Shown here piece after piece: positions 45,445 through 53,996 of a stretch of DNA of 64,000 nucleotides. The stretch is from Candidatus Heimdallarchaeota archaeon (GTDB lineage: Archaea; Asgardarchaeota; Heimdallarchaeia; JABLTI01), in NCBI GenBank assembly GCA_019894765.1, contig JAGXNT010000115.1:1-64000 (forward strand), read 5' to 3'. Position 1 is the stretch's first letter. Every line of letters starts with the position of its first letter. Made by a program: the position numbers and the translations under genes. The notes under the pieces are model-generated. The model was not told the origin of the DNA. It saw only the letters and a list, made by a program, of their open reading frames with translations, and did no database searches.

Positions 45445-46455
45445 TTGACTCAAAAAGTACACATTTCAACAAATTTAACTCCAAACATCATCATGCATGT
45501 TTTTTCTTGTTTGGAAATTGAGGGGTCCTTTTATAATTCTGATTATGGTTTAAAACATCGCTTCACCATCTTAGAAGAAGAATATAAGACTTGGGAAGAA
45601 ATTTCCAAGAAATGTATGACTCTTGGATGTAATGTAGAGCTTTTTGCAGTTCTTTTTCAAATTCCAAGTTATATCCCTGCAGATGATATAGAAACCGTTA
45701 TCAGTAGTTTTGAAAAAATCTCGGAAGCAATCGAGGAAGGATCAATTGAAGCATTACTTAATAGTTATCCAGAAGTATTTGACAATATCCCAATTTATGT
45801 TCCAATAACTATTTTAGATGAACAATTCAAAAAATTATTCGAACACAAGGACTTAATGAAAGAGATTTTCAAGAAATTTCAAGGAATACTTGGAGGATTG
45901 TGGAATCGTTTTTATAAAGATAATTGGGAGAACAACACCAAAAAAATGATTGAAAAACGAATTAAGGATTTTGAGGTAATATTAAATCCCATCAATATTA
46001 TTTCTGCTTGGCAAAAAAAACTTGACATAAAATTTCCTTATCCTGAATTTCTTATCTATTTTGTCGAACCAACAACAACCCTTGCTACTAATTTACTTGC
46101 AGAAAAAATAATTGTCTCCGCTAGCCTTGATGATTTAACTCTATATAAAGTAGCAATACATGAAGTTGGTCGTGCGTTTCTTTTAAATACAAATTTGTTT
46201 ACAAATGATAATCTGAAATCAATAGCTCAATCAAATATTGAGAAACTCTCAGTTATAGTTGATGCAGTTTGTATTCATGTCAAGAAGGAATTATTCAAGA
46301 ATCTAAAGATAAGAGACGATGAGCTTGATCCGTATATTGTTCCCGAAGTCTCAGAGATAATTCCTGTCTTTGCTCAAATTTGGGATTCTATGAAGGAAAA
46401 AGATATCTATGATGCACTAGTTCAAACATATAATAAATTGACCCCAATCGTTTGA
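45445..46455 (+). CDS. Hypothetical protein with degenerate HExxH-like segment
   Basis: I do not recognise this 336-residue protein. It is mainly helical. Near residue 238 it has AIHEVGRAF, which looks like a zinc-protease HExxH helix in which the second His is replaced by Arg. Preceding sequence (EKIIVSASLDDLTLYK) resembles the strand before such a helix. It may be a peptidase-fold protein without catalytic zinc, or the likeness is chance. The TTG start at 45445 follows GGAGAG. No signal peptide is seen. Confidence 0.6.
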   Translation: MTQKVHISTNLTPNIIMHVFSCLEIEGSFYNSDYGLKHRFTILEEEYKTWEEISKKCMTLGCNVELFAVLFQIPSYIPADDIETVISSFEKISEAIEEGSIEALLNSYPEVFDNIPIYVPITILDEQFKKLFEHKDLMKEIFKKFQGILGGLWNRFYKDNWENNTKKMIEKRIKDFEVILNPINIISAWQKKLDIKFPYPEFLIYFVEPTTTLATNLLAEKIIVSASLDDLTLYKVAIHEVGRAFLLNTNLFTNDNLKSIAQSNIEKLSVIVDAVCIHVKKELFKNLKIRDDELDPYIVPEVSEIIPVFAQIWDSMKEKDIYDALVQTYNKLTPIV

Positions 46456-46533
46456 TTTAGCAAGAAAAAGTTAATTCAACTAACTTATTTTTACCATAGA
46501 TAATAGTCTCGATTTATTAAAAACCTAAAGAGG

Positions 46534-47715
46534 ATGAGTACGACATTGAGAATTGAATCTATGATTGAAAAAGTTGATGCGAAACTGATTAAAAGATTAA
46601 CCAAGGACCTTGTAGCTTTTGATAGTCAGAATCCACCAGGATCTACAATAGATATTACTAATTATCTTCAAGAAGAAAGTAAAACCTTAGGTTTTACCTC
46701 AAAAATCTATTCTATGGATAATCATCGAAGTAACATTGTTATTACTTATGGTAAAGGTGAGAAAGATATCGTTCTGAGTGGGCATCTTGATACAGTTCCC
46801 GTTGGTGACTTATCACAATGGAAATACCCTCCTTTAGAAGTAACAGAAAAAGATGGAAAATTATTTGGTAGGGGAACAGTTGATATGAAAGGGGGTGTAG
46901 CTTCTCTAATAGCTGTTATGGATGCAATCAGCAGATCAGATATTGAATTAGACCAACGTTTAGTTTTTGCAGGAACAGCAGATGAAGAAGTTGGTATGAA
47001 TGGTGCTTTCCATCTAAGAGAGAACGGAGTAATGGATAAAGCAGAATGTTTGATAATCACCGAAGCAACTGATTTGAAAGTGGGAATTGCAGAAAAAGGA
47101 CCATATTGGATTCGAGTGACTGTCAAAGGCAAGGCTGCTCATGGTAGTATGCCTGAATTTGGGATAAATGCAATTGAAGGTGTTTGTATTGGAATTAAGG
47201 CACTAAAAGATATCATTCCATCAACTAAACATAATTTGCTAGGCCAAACTACTTTTAACGTAGGTATGATTAATGGTGGAGTTAAAATCAATGTTGTTCC
47301 AGATGAGTGTTACATAGATTGCGATTTTAGATTAATACCAGAAGTAGATCAAAAGGAATTTGATTCTTCGGTAGCTGTCTTAATGAAGAAACTTTCAGAT
47401 GAAAATGAATGTCAATATTCTCATGAAGTTTCCCATACAATTCCCGCTATAGGAACAAATCAAGATGAATCCATTGTAAGAGGATTGATGAAGTGGTCAA
47501 ATAGTATCGCTAATCCGTCAGAAAACCCAATTGGCTTAACGTATGGAACAGATGCTGCTGCTTTAATTCCTCCGGATAACATTCCATTTGCAATTATAGG
47601 TGGGGGTTCGCCCTCAGTTCTACATCAAGCGAATGAGTATGTTCGTCTATCTGATCTTGTTGATGCCTCGAAAATAATTATCGGAGGAATTTTGGAAGCT
47701 TATACCAAAAATTGA
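46534..47715 (+). CDS. M20-family peptidase / ArgE-DapE-like deacylase
   Basis: The 393-residue enzyme has the M20 pattern: DIVLSGHLDTVPVG near residue 80, the bridging ligand in FGRGTVDMKGGVASLI near 115, AGTADEEVGMNG near 150 with catalytic Glu, TEATDLKVGIAEKG and AAHGSMPEFG in the dimerisation domain, and a final GGGSPSVLHQANE with the last metal His. It should hydrolyse N-acyl amino acids or small peptides with two zinc ions. ArgE, DapE or a carboxypeptidase role cannot be told apart. The ATG at 46534 directly abuts AGAGG; a second ATG at 46561 is possible. Confidence 0.92.
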   Translation: MSTTLRIESMIEKVDAKLIKRLTKDLVAFDSQNPPGSTIDITNYLQEESKTLGFTSKIYSMDNHRSNIVITYGKGEKDIVLSGHLDTVPVGDLSQWKYPPLEVTEKDGKLFGRGTVDMKGGVASLIAVMDAISRSDIELDQRLVFAGTADEEVGMNGAFHLRENGVMDKAECLIITEATDLKVGIAEKGPYWIRVTVKGKAAHGSMPEFGINAIEGVCIGIKALKDIIPSTKHNLLGQTTFNVGMINGGVKINVVPDECYIDCDFRLIPEVDQKEFDSSVAVLMKKLSDENECQYSHEVSHTIPAIGTNQDESIVRGLMKWSNSIANPSENPIGLTYGTDAAALIPPDNIPFAIIGGGSPSVLHQANEYVRLSDLVDASKIIIGGILEAYTKN

Positions 47716-47773
47716 TTTTTTCCACCTGCAATTTTTATTAGAAAGTCTTATTTAATTGTATGAAGTTCAATGC

Positions 47774-47781
47774 TATATATA
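47774..47781 (+). promoter_or_regulatory. TATA box for the small membrane protein gene
   Basis: TATATATA lies 33 bases before the ATG at 47814. Initiation about 25 bases downstream would leave a leader of under ten bases that includes GGTGA, supporting 47814 as the real start. Confidence 0.45.
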
Positions 47782-47813
47782 CACAGAAATGTGATCTATC
47801 ATTGGTGAAACAT

Positions 47814-48233
47814 ATGTTGGAATTGAAAAAAACAGAAGACTGGGCATTTTTCTTCCTTTTCTTTGGAGGAATTCTCTTAATTGCAAATGCCATTTTTGGC
47901 TTTATTGTCCATTATACAACAGGTCTAATAGAGATGCACTTTCTTGATGGACAGGGTCTATTCGTATTTGGTGGACAGAATTTTGCATTTCCATTAGGAG
48001 CTTCGATCAATATAATTATTGGATTACTTGCTCTTTTCTTAGGTTTGAAATTATTCTTTATTCCTTTTAGGAATTTCATCACAAAAATAGATATAGCTAT
48101 CATTGGATTTGTTATGTTTATATTTGGTGCTGTATCCTTTTCCTTACCTGGTGGATTATTAATGGTAGCTGGGGTTTATTGCATTCTTTATCGATTAACT
48201 GTTAAAGGAGCAAATAATCCTACTGCAAAATAA
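47814..48233 (+). CDS. Small four-helix membrane protein
   Basis: This 139-residue protein begins LELKKTEDW and then has four hydrophobic segments (about 12-35, 55-80, 90-110, 112-130). I do not recognise a family. The ATG at 47814 follows GGTGA by five bases and is downstream of the TATA box; an earlier in-frame ATG at 47760 would lie upstream of the TATA element. A short polar C-terminus ends the protein. Function is unknown. Confidence 0.65.
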   Translation: MLELKKTEDWAFFFLFFGGILLIANAIFGFIVHYTTGLIEMHFLDGQGLFVFGGQNFAFPLGASINIIIGLLALFLGLKLFFIPFRNFITKIDIAIIGFVMFIFGAVSFSLPGGLLMVAGVYCILYRLTVKGANNPTAK

Positions 48234-48352
48234 TCTATCCCAATTCTTTTTTTCTTTTATTTTTCCTTCAAATTTTAAAAAAGCAATTACCTAAAAATCT
48301 TTTAATAGCAAAACTAATGACAAAATACTATTGGGAAATTTGAGCGATTAAT

Positions 48353-50611
48353 ATGACCGATGAAAAAGCTCCAAATTCTGATTTAATTCATTCTGAATTA
48401 GAAAATAATAATGAATCAGAAGCTGAAAATATTAATCTCAAGTTACCAACAGGTGACCCGATTACTGTTGCTCAAATAATAATTAAAAGGATAAGAGAAA
48501 GCCCAGATGAGGATTCGAGAGTAATAAGTTTCTACCTTCAGCATTTATCAAATCTTTATACTAGTCAACCTGAGAACAATAATTTGTTTTTCTTAATGCT
48601 GGAAGGATTTTCAGAAGCAGCAAACTACTATAATGATGATTTAGAAGCAGATTACCTTACTTCAATTTTAGATAAAATCTTCTCAATAATCGATTTGTAT
48701 TTGGAGAATGATGATCGATTAGCGGCAATAAGTGATGCATTACTAAATGTGCTTCTAGGATTAGTGAAAAACGAGTTCTTTGATGAATTAGAAGAATATG
48801 TTGTAACAATTGTTAATAAGTCAATTGACAATCCAAACAACATCTTCTTACGAACTGCTGCTGCAGAAGCAACCATTATAGCAATTAGAGGGTTTGGCGA
48901 TGATTGGAATTTTGAGAAAACAAAGGAATTTGATATTATCCTGAAGGGATTATTACCTCCTAATGATGTTACTGGATTCCTTGCTGGTATTTTGCTTAAG
49001 GGATTATCTGAGGAAATTGATTGTTATGGTGATATGCATGAATTTTCTTCCATGAAACGCACAATAAAGCTAATGAAAGACCTTTTCTCGCAAAAGTTAC
49101 AATCTGATGATGAATCACTACTTCATTTTACAAATGGTTTAGTTCATGCAATAAATTGGTTTGGCGAAGCTGAAGACTATGAAGCTATGATGGAAGCTTT
49201 GGAAGATCTAACAAATCTTTCAGATAGTCAATCTCAGAATCTTGAGGTTAAAATAGCGTTTGGTAATGGATTACGAATAGCATTAGATCACTGTGGTATA
49301 ATGGAAGATCTTGATAATGCTACAAAATTAGCAAAAAGATTACTACAACTTGCTGATGATTTGCCTGAGAATAAGAAAATACAATCAGTTGCAATTATTG
49401 GTGTTTTTAAAGCTGCTACTTGGGCTGGAGTCTTTTGGGAAACAGGCTTGGTTAATGCTTTAATGACTAGTGTAGAAAAGATTTATTTACGTTTCCCAGA
49501 TGATGCCCAAATCAAAATTCTGTTGGGTAGAGGTTTATTCAATCTAACAAAGGAATTATGCTTAATTAATAAACAAAAAATGATGACTAAAATCATCAAT
49601 GAATTATCAAAGTTGCATCAGAAAAATCCTGATATTATCGAATTAGCTCAATTTTATTCTCAATCATTGGTTAACATGTTATACCTTCTCAGTGAATTTA
49701 GTGATAATTTTGAGGAAATCTATTCATATTTGAATGAATCAGAAAAGCTTGCAATAAAATACCAAGAAGATGAAATAATCTCTTTAAGCTATTCCAAAAC
49801 GCTAGTTAATGTTATCCGAGCTTTAGGATTGTATGGCAAAATAGATGAAATGGAATCCACATTGGATGTTTTAAGAGATTATACTATATCATCTGAAAAT
49901 TTTGATATTTTATTGCGTCTTGGTAAAGGTTATATCGATGCAATAAAAGCTTACGGAGATCTTGCTGAACTTCACAAAATAAACCCGATACTTGTGGAAA
50001 TTAAAGAATGGATAGAAGATGATCCAACAAATATTGATTTACAAATTATTCTAGCAAAAACTCTTGTAAATACCATTAGTGGTTATGGAAAAAATAACAA
50101 AATAAATGAGATGAACCTTCATTTAGATGAATTACGAGAAATAATAATTCATTTTCCTGCATTTAATACAATTCAAGTTCAATTGACAAAAGGTCTCTCT
50201 CATGCAATACGATGGTATGTTAAACAAGAAGATCTAATGCGTAGTGTAAGCTTACTACATGAAATGCGTTCAATTAGTATCGATTTCGCTGACGAAATCG
50301 AAATCCATGAAATGCTGGCTAGATCAACACGACGTATTTTGTCTATATCCTACAAACTTGAGAAATATGAATTAGTAGAAGAGCTGCTAGAAAGCCTGAG
50401 AAAACAACTCAAGAAATTCACTTACAACGAAAACATTCAAGTTGAATTGGCACGAGCTTTAACTTCTGTAATACTTGAGGAAACAACTTGTGACAGTAAT
50501 TCCTACTGTCAGTCGTTGATTATGGAGCTTAAAGGATTACGAATACAATATCCAAAGAATGATAAATTAGCTGCTATCCACCAAACAGTCTCTCCTATAA
50601 TTAAGGATTAA
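48353..50611 (+). CDS. Helical-repeat protein (TPR-like array)
   Basis: This 752-residue protein is built from roughly 45-residue helix pairs. Repeats contain forms of AKTLVNTISGYGKNNKINEM and LDELREIIIHFP, such as SKTLVNVIRALGLYGKIDEM and GKGYIDAIKAYGDLAELHKI. The pattern is like a divergent TPR solenoid. There is no signal peptide, membrane segment or catalytic motif. The first 45 residues are acidic and polar. It probably acts as a cytoplasmic protein-binding scaffold. It converges on a small zinc-finger gene with a gap of only eight bases. Confidence 0.75.
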   Translation: MTDEKAPNSDLIHSELENNNESEAENINLKLPTGDPITVAQIIIKRIRESPDEDSRVISFYLQHLSNLYTSQPENNNLFFLMLEGFSEAANYYNDDLEADYLTSILDKIFSIIDLYLENDDRLAAISDALLNVLLGLVKNEFFDELEEYVVTIVNKSIDNPNNIFLRTAAAEATIIAIRGFGDDWNFEKTKEFDIILKGLLPPNDVTGFLAGILLKGLSEEIDCYGDMHEFSSMKRTIKLMKDLFSQKLQSDDESLLHFTNGLVHAINWFGEAEDYEAMMEALEDLTNLSDSQSQNLEVKIAFGNGLRIALDHCGIMEDLDNATKLAKRLLQLADDLPENKKIQSVAIIGVFKAATWAGVFWETGLVNALMTSVEKIYLRFPDDAQIKILLGRGLFNLTKELCLINKQKMMTKIINELSKLHQKNPDIIELAQFYSQSLVNMLYLLSEFSDNFEEIYSYLNESEKLAIKYQEDEIISLSYSKTLVNVIRALGLYGKIDEMESTLDVLRDYTISSENFDILLRLGKGYIDAIKAYGDLAELHKINPILVEIKEWIEDDPTNIDLQIILAKTLVNTISGYGKNNKINEMNLHLDELREIIIHFPAFNTIQVQLTKGLSHAIRWYVKQEDLMRSVSLLHEMRSISIDFADEIEIHEMLARSTRRILSISYKLEKYELVEELLESLRKQLKKFTYNENIQVELARALTSVILEETTCDSNSYCQSLIMELKGLRIQYPKNDKLAAIHQTVSPIIKD

Positions 50612-50619
50612 TTCTTCTT

Positions 50620-50823
50620 TTATCCAATTGGTGGGAAAATATCCTCATGAGGTTTACGTTTCTTGCCATCTGGTCTTGGGATTCCCCTAGAAGGATCTGG
50701 AGGTAATGTTCGGAAGCAATCCTTACAAATAACTCTTGGACCATTTGGGAAATTGTAAAGAATCATGTTGTCCCTATCCTCAGTTTTACCACAGAGATGG
50801 CATTTAGCTATTGATTTTATCAT
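50620..50823 (-). CDS. Small zinc-finger protein
   Basis: The 67-residue protein has CHLCGKTED at residues 8-16 and CKDCFRTLPPDP near 34-45, giving a C-x2-C ... C-x2-C zinc ribbon. The rest is proline- and lysine-rich. Such small proteins are frequent in archaea and often uncharacterised. The ATG follows GGAAGGAT by five bases. It lies convergent with the helical-repeat gene. Confidence 0.7.
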   Translation of the reverse strand: MIKSIAKCHLCGKTEDRDNMILYNFPNGPRVICKDCFRTLPPDPSRGIPRPDGKKRKPHEDIFPPIG

Positions 50824-50966
50824 GAATTCATCCTTCCAGTATATATTAACGCATTTCCAAATAAAATTACTTTGTTAGATAATTATATTTTAGGAATAGA
50901 AAGATTTTTCATACCCAAAAATTTAACAAATGCGACTAATACTGAGAATCAAATCTGGTGGAAAAC

Positions 50967-52223
50967 ATGGTAGATTGGGCTAAAGTTAGAGACGATTTTC
51001 CTACATTGAAAAGAAAAATTGATGGAAAATCAATTGTTTATTTTGATAGTGCTTGTATGGCTTTGAAACCGAAGCAGGTTATCGATGCTTGTTGTTATTA
51101 TTATAATCAACTCGGAGCTTGTGGGGGACGATCTATTCATTCTTTAGCAAGAGAAACAACAGAATTGCGAGATGCTGCTCGAGAGAAAATTGCAAATCAT
51201 ATCAATGCTCGAAGCACAAATGAAATTATTTGGGTTAGGAATACCACAGAAGCAATGAATTTAGTTGCACATGCATTGCACTTTGAGAAAGGGCAAGAAA
51301 TAATCACAACAAATCTTGAGCATCATAGTGGTGTTTTACCTTTTCACAAAGTGATGAAAAGAAAGGGATTAAAGCTCACAATTGTAGATGCAAATAAAGA
51401 GGGTTTGTTTAATGTTGAAGATTTTGAAAATACCATCAACAAAAACACTCGGTTAATATCTATCGTTCATACATCTAATGTTAGTGGAACAACAGCCCCT
51501 CTTGATGAAATTATTAAAATTGCTCATGATTATGGAACCTTAGTTTTAGCGGATGACGCACAATATTTTCCACACAAAAAAATGGATGTACAGAAATCAG
51601 ATGTTGATTTTTCCACAGTAAGCATGCATAAAGCTCTGGGTCCAACCGGAGTAGGATTTCTTTATGGAAAAGAACACTTGCTAAAAGAAATGGATTCATT
51701 CTTAGTTGGTGGAGATACAATCATTGATGTTAAATATGAAAACGGCGAAGTAATTCCAACTTATCTTGAACCACCTCACAAATTTGAAGCTGGTCTGCAA
51801 AATTACGCAGGGGAAATTGGTGCAGGAGCTGCTGTAGACTATCTTAATTCTATGGGCATGGAAAACATAGAGACTCGAGAGAATTATCTTACAGAAAAAT
51901 TGTATAATGCTCTCAAAGATCTTTCAAGCATCAAAATTGTCGGTCCTAAAAATGCTCATGAGAGAAGTTGTTTGGTATCATTCACATTAAAAGACATTGA
52001 TACTGCGGGAGATATTGCTAACTTTCTTGATTGTGATGTGGATAATCATAAAATTATGGTTCGTGCTGGTGCTCATTGCACAAATCCCTTCCATTACTTT
52101 CTTGGTATTCATCCAAGTGAAGGAACAGCTCGAGCTTCTCTTTATGTGTATTCAAATGAGGAAGACATACGAATCTTGAAGGAAGCCTTAGAAAAACTAG
52201 AAGCAATTCTTGAAAGTTCTTAG
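50967..52223 (+). CDS. Cysteine desulfurase, SufS/CsdA-like
   Basis: This PLP enzyme removes sulfur from cysteine for Fe-S cluster or thiolated-cofactor synthesis. The PLP-lysine is Lys222 in SMHKALGPTG, the aspartate region is ADDAQYFPH, TNLEHHSGVLP holds the conserved His pair, and the catalytic Cys is Cys371 in RAGAHCTNP. Length (418 residues) is normal. The ATG at 50967 follows GGTGG by five bases; a GTG nine bases earlier is also in frame. SufBCD and IscU genes are not adjacent, so the target of the sulfur is unknown. The many Fe-S proteins upstream would need such an enzyme. Confidence 0.94.
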   Translation: MVDWAKVRDDFPTLKRKIDGKSIVYFDSACMALKPKQVIDACCYYYNQLGACGGRSIHSLARETTELRDAAREKIANHINARSTNEIIWVRNTTEAMNLVAHALHFEKGQEIITTNLEHHSGVLPFHKVMKRKGLKLTIVDANKEGLFNVEDFENTINKNTRLISIVHTSNVSGTTAPLDEIIKIAHDYGTLVLADDAQYFPHKKMDVQKSDVDFSTVSMHKALGPTGVGFLYGKEHLLKEMDSFLVGGDTIIDVKYENGEVIPTYLEPPHKFEAGLQNYAGEIGAGAAVDYLNSMGMENIETRENYLTEKLYNALKDLSSIKIVGPKNAHERSCLVSFTLKDIDTAGDIANFLDCDVDNHKIMVRAGAHCTNPFHYFLGIHPSEGTARASLYVYSNEEDIRILKEALEKLEAILESS

Positions 52224-52232
52224 ATAAAATGA

Positions 52233-52259
52233 GTTGAATATAGTTTACCACTATATTCA
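52233..52259. terminator. Perfect hairpin between convergent genes
   Basis: TTGAATATAGT and ACTATATTCAA form an 11-base perfect stem around TTACC. It lies between the cysteine desulfurase stop and the opposing LonB-like stop, so it may terminate both. Confidence 0.6.
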
Positions 52260-52268
52260 ATTGCTTTA

Positions 52269-53843
52269 CTAACCATTCCACATGTTATATGGATTCTGAT
52301 TTTCTTCATTTGTTGTTCTAGGAAATCCTCTCTGCTCATTTTTTATTGCCGCTTCAAATGAACCATATTTTTGCAGTATTTGTTCTTCAAGCGGTTTAGC
52401 GATTTCAAGAGCAGCTTTTACATGTTTACTAGTAATTATTTCTTCTCTGTTTGTTGTTGCTAAATCTCCTGCTACCTTTATCAATCCTGCAAGTTCTCTC
52501 AACCTTAGAGTTAATGCTGATTCTTCTTCATCTACTTTTTCAGCAATCATCCTTGCACTTTTAATAACTTCGAAAATACCCTTTCTATCCATATCTGGAA
52601 TTTTATCATCTCGAAGTATTTCTTGAGAAATGAATTGAACAAGTTTCAGACGATTTATTTCAGTATCAGGCATCGTTGTCTTAAGTAAAATCTCATAACC
52701 ATCACCTTGAATTCTGGATCGTAATGGTGGAACAATACGTGGTAAATCAATCATGTTACATGCAGCAACTAAAACAAAATCAGCTGGAACCTCATCTACT
52801 CTTACAGATGCACCAGAGCTTTGAGGATTTCTCCCAATAATTGGAAACTTCTTTTCTTGTAAAGCTGTAAGCAATGATCTTTGTAAAATTCCTAATTGTG
52901 AAATCTCATCAATAAATAGCACTCCTTGATGGGCTTCATGAATTGCTCCCGCTACCACTCTTTTGTATGGTGGAGTCCCTAATTTGTGATGCCCTCCGTA
53001 TGGATCATGCAAACAATCTCCAAGAAGTTCTGTTGCACTTGCACCTGTTGCTTGAATAAAGAGAGATCGTCTTATTGGTAATAAGACCTTCATAGGTCTA
53101 GGTCCTTTTTTAGCTTTAGATAGTTCAATAGCTTCTTGATCAAAAATACGTATACTATTTCCTGCTTCTTCAAATAGAAGAATTTCTTCTCTACCGTCAG
53201 GAAGCTGGATTGCTTTAGAAACTTTTGATCCATCAGATGACTTTGCACTAAAAGCTGACAATGAGAGGAGATCACCAAATCGAGATGGACTCTTCTTTAT
53301 TTTTGATTGTGAGCAGTGAGGACATTTTCTTGTTTCAGGAATAGAGAACTTCCGACAGTGTTCACAAGCATACCCTAATTTAACAGCAACATCAAAAGGA
53401 GCTTTGGAAGGATGTATAAGTTTTCCAAATTCACCACCATTTGTTTGTTGATTTCTATTCTTTAACTCATGTAGTTTTTTCCTTTCGAAAAATGGTCTCT
53501 CTGGATTTTCAGGATTATGAACTATCCAAATCTCTTCGTCTGGTTGTCCCAAATGAAATGAAAGTGCTTGAGCTATCATTGATTTTCCAATACCAGGAGG
53601 TCCAATAAGTAGTAGATTTCTTCTTTGATGCGCTGCCATTCTCGCGATCTTAATAGCAAAATCTTGCCCAATTACTCGTTTCAATGGATCTTTTGGTATA
53701 GGTATATTAAAAGTACTCTCAATATCCCTCATTCGAATGGTTTGTTGATTATCTTCAAAGCTCTCCTTCTTTTCATTAATAGGTTCTTTTCCTTGATTTT
53801 TATCAAAATCCTCTGAAAAAGTTTGTTCTTGACCTCTAGACAT
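52269..53843 (-). CDS. LonB-like AAA+ ATPase lacking the protease domain
   Basis: From the ATG at 53843 the protein has 524 residues. It carries Walker A IGPPGIGKSMIAQAL near 78, Walker B GVLFIDEISQLG near 300, sensor 1 VLVAACNMID and an arginine region PLRSRIQGDG. The order FGKLIHPS, LGDCLHDPYGG, TALQEKKFPI and LRSRIQGDGYEI matches archaeal LonB closely. Between Walker A and B there is a zinc-ribbon pair, CEHC and CPHC, near residues 163-177. The sequence ends after the ATPase lid helices, where LonB would continue into a serine-lysine protease domain; none is present. LonB's membrane helices are also absent. It may therefore be a LonB-derived, protease-less remodelling ATPase. Confidence 0.85.
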   Translation of the reverse strand: MSRGQEQTFSEDFDKNQGKEPINEKKESFEDNQQTIRMRDIESTFNIPIPKDPLKRVIGQDFAIKIARMAAHQRRNLLLIGPPGIGKSMIAQALSFHLGQPDEEIWIVHNPENPERPFFERKKLHELKNRNQQTNGGEFGKLIHPSKAPFDVAVKLGYACEHCRKFSIPETRKCPHCSQSKIKKSPSRFGDLLSLSAFSAKSSDGSKVSKAIQLPDGREEILLFEEAGNSIRIFDQEAIELSKAKKGPRPMKVLLPIRRSLFIQATGASATELLGDCLHDPYGGHHKLGTPPYKRVVAGAIHEAHQGVLFIDEISQLGILQRSLLTALQEKKFPIIGRNPQSSGASVRVDEVPADFVLVAACNMIDLPRIVPPLRSRIQGDGYEILLKTTMPDTEINRLKLVQFISQEILRDDKIPDMDRKGIFEVIKSARMIAEKVDEEESALTLRLRELAGLIKVAGDLATTNREEIITSKHVKAALEIAKPLEEQILQKYGSFEAAIKNEQRGFPRTTNEENQNPYNMWNG

Positions 53844-53996
53844 TTTTGTGCACAATAGTACATCATTAAAGGAGTTTCTTAAAGCAACAGATTATCTGTA
53901 TATTATCTATTCAGATTAGTCTAAAATCAATAGAAAAAAATAAAAAAAAATGTCTAGTTGGCTAAACATTCAGTTTTAACCAACTCTATTATTAAT

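Noticed and set aside
48353..50611. Reading the helical-repeat protein as a TPR protein identical in type to 14259
   Set aside because: Its repeat unit (about 45 residues, LVN-I-x-x-YG) differs from the canonical 34-residue TPR seen at 14259.
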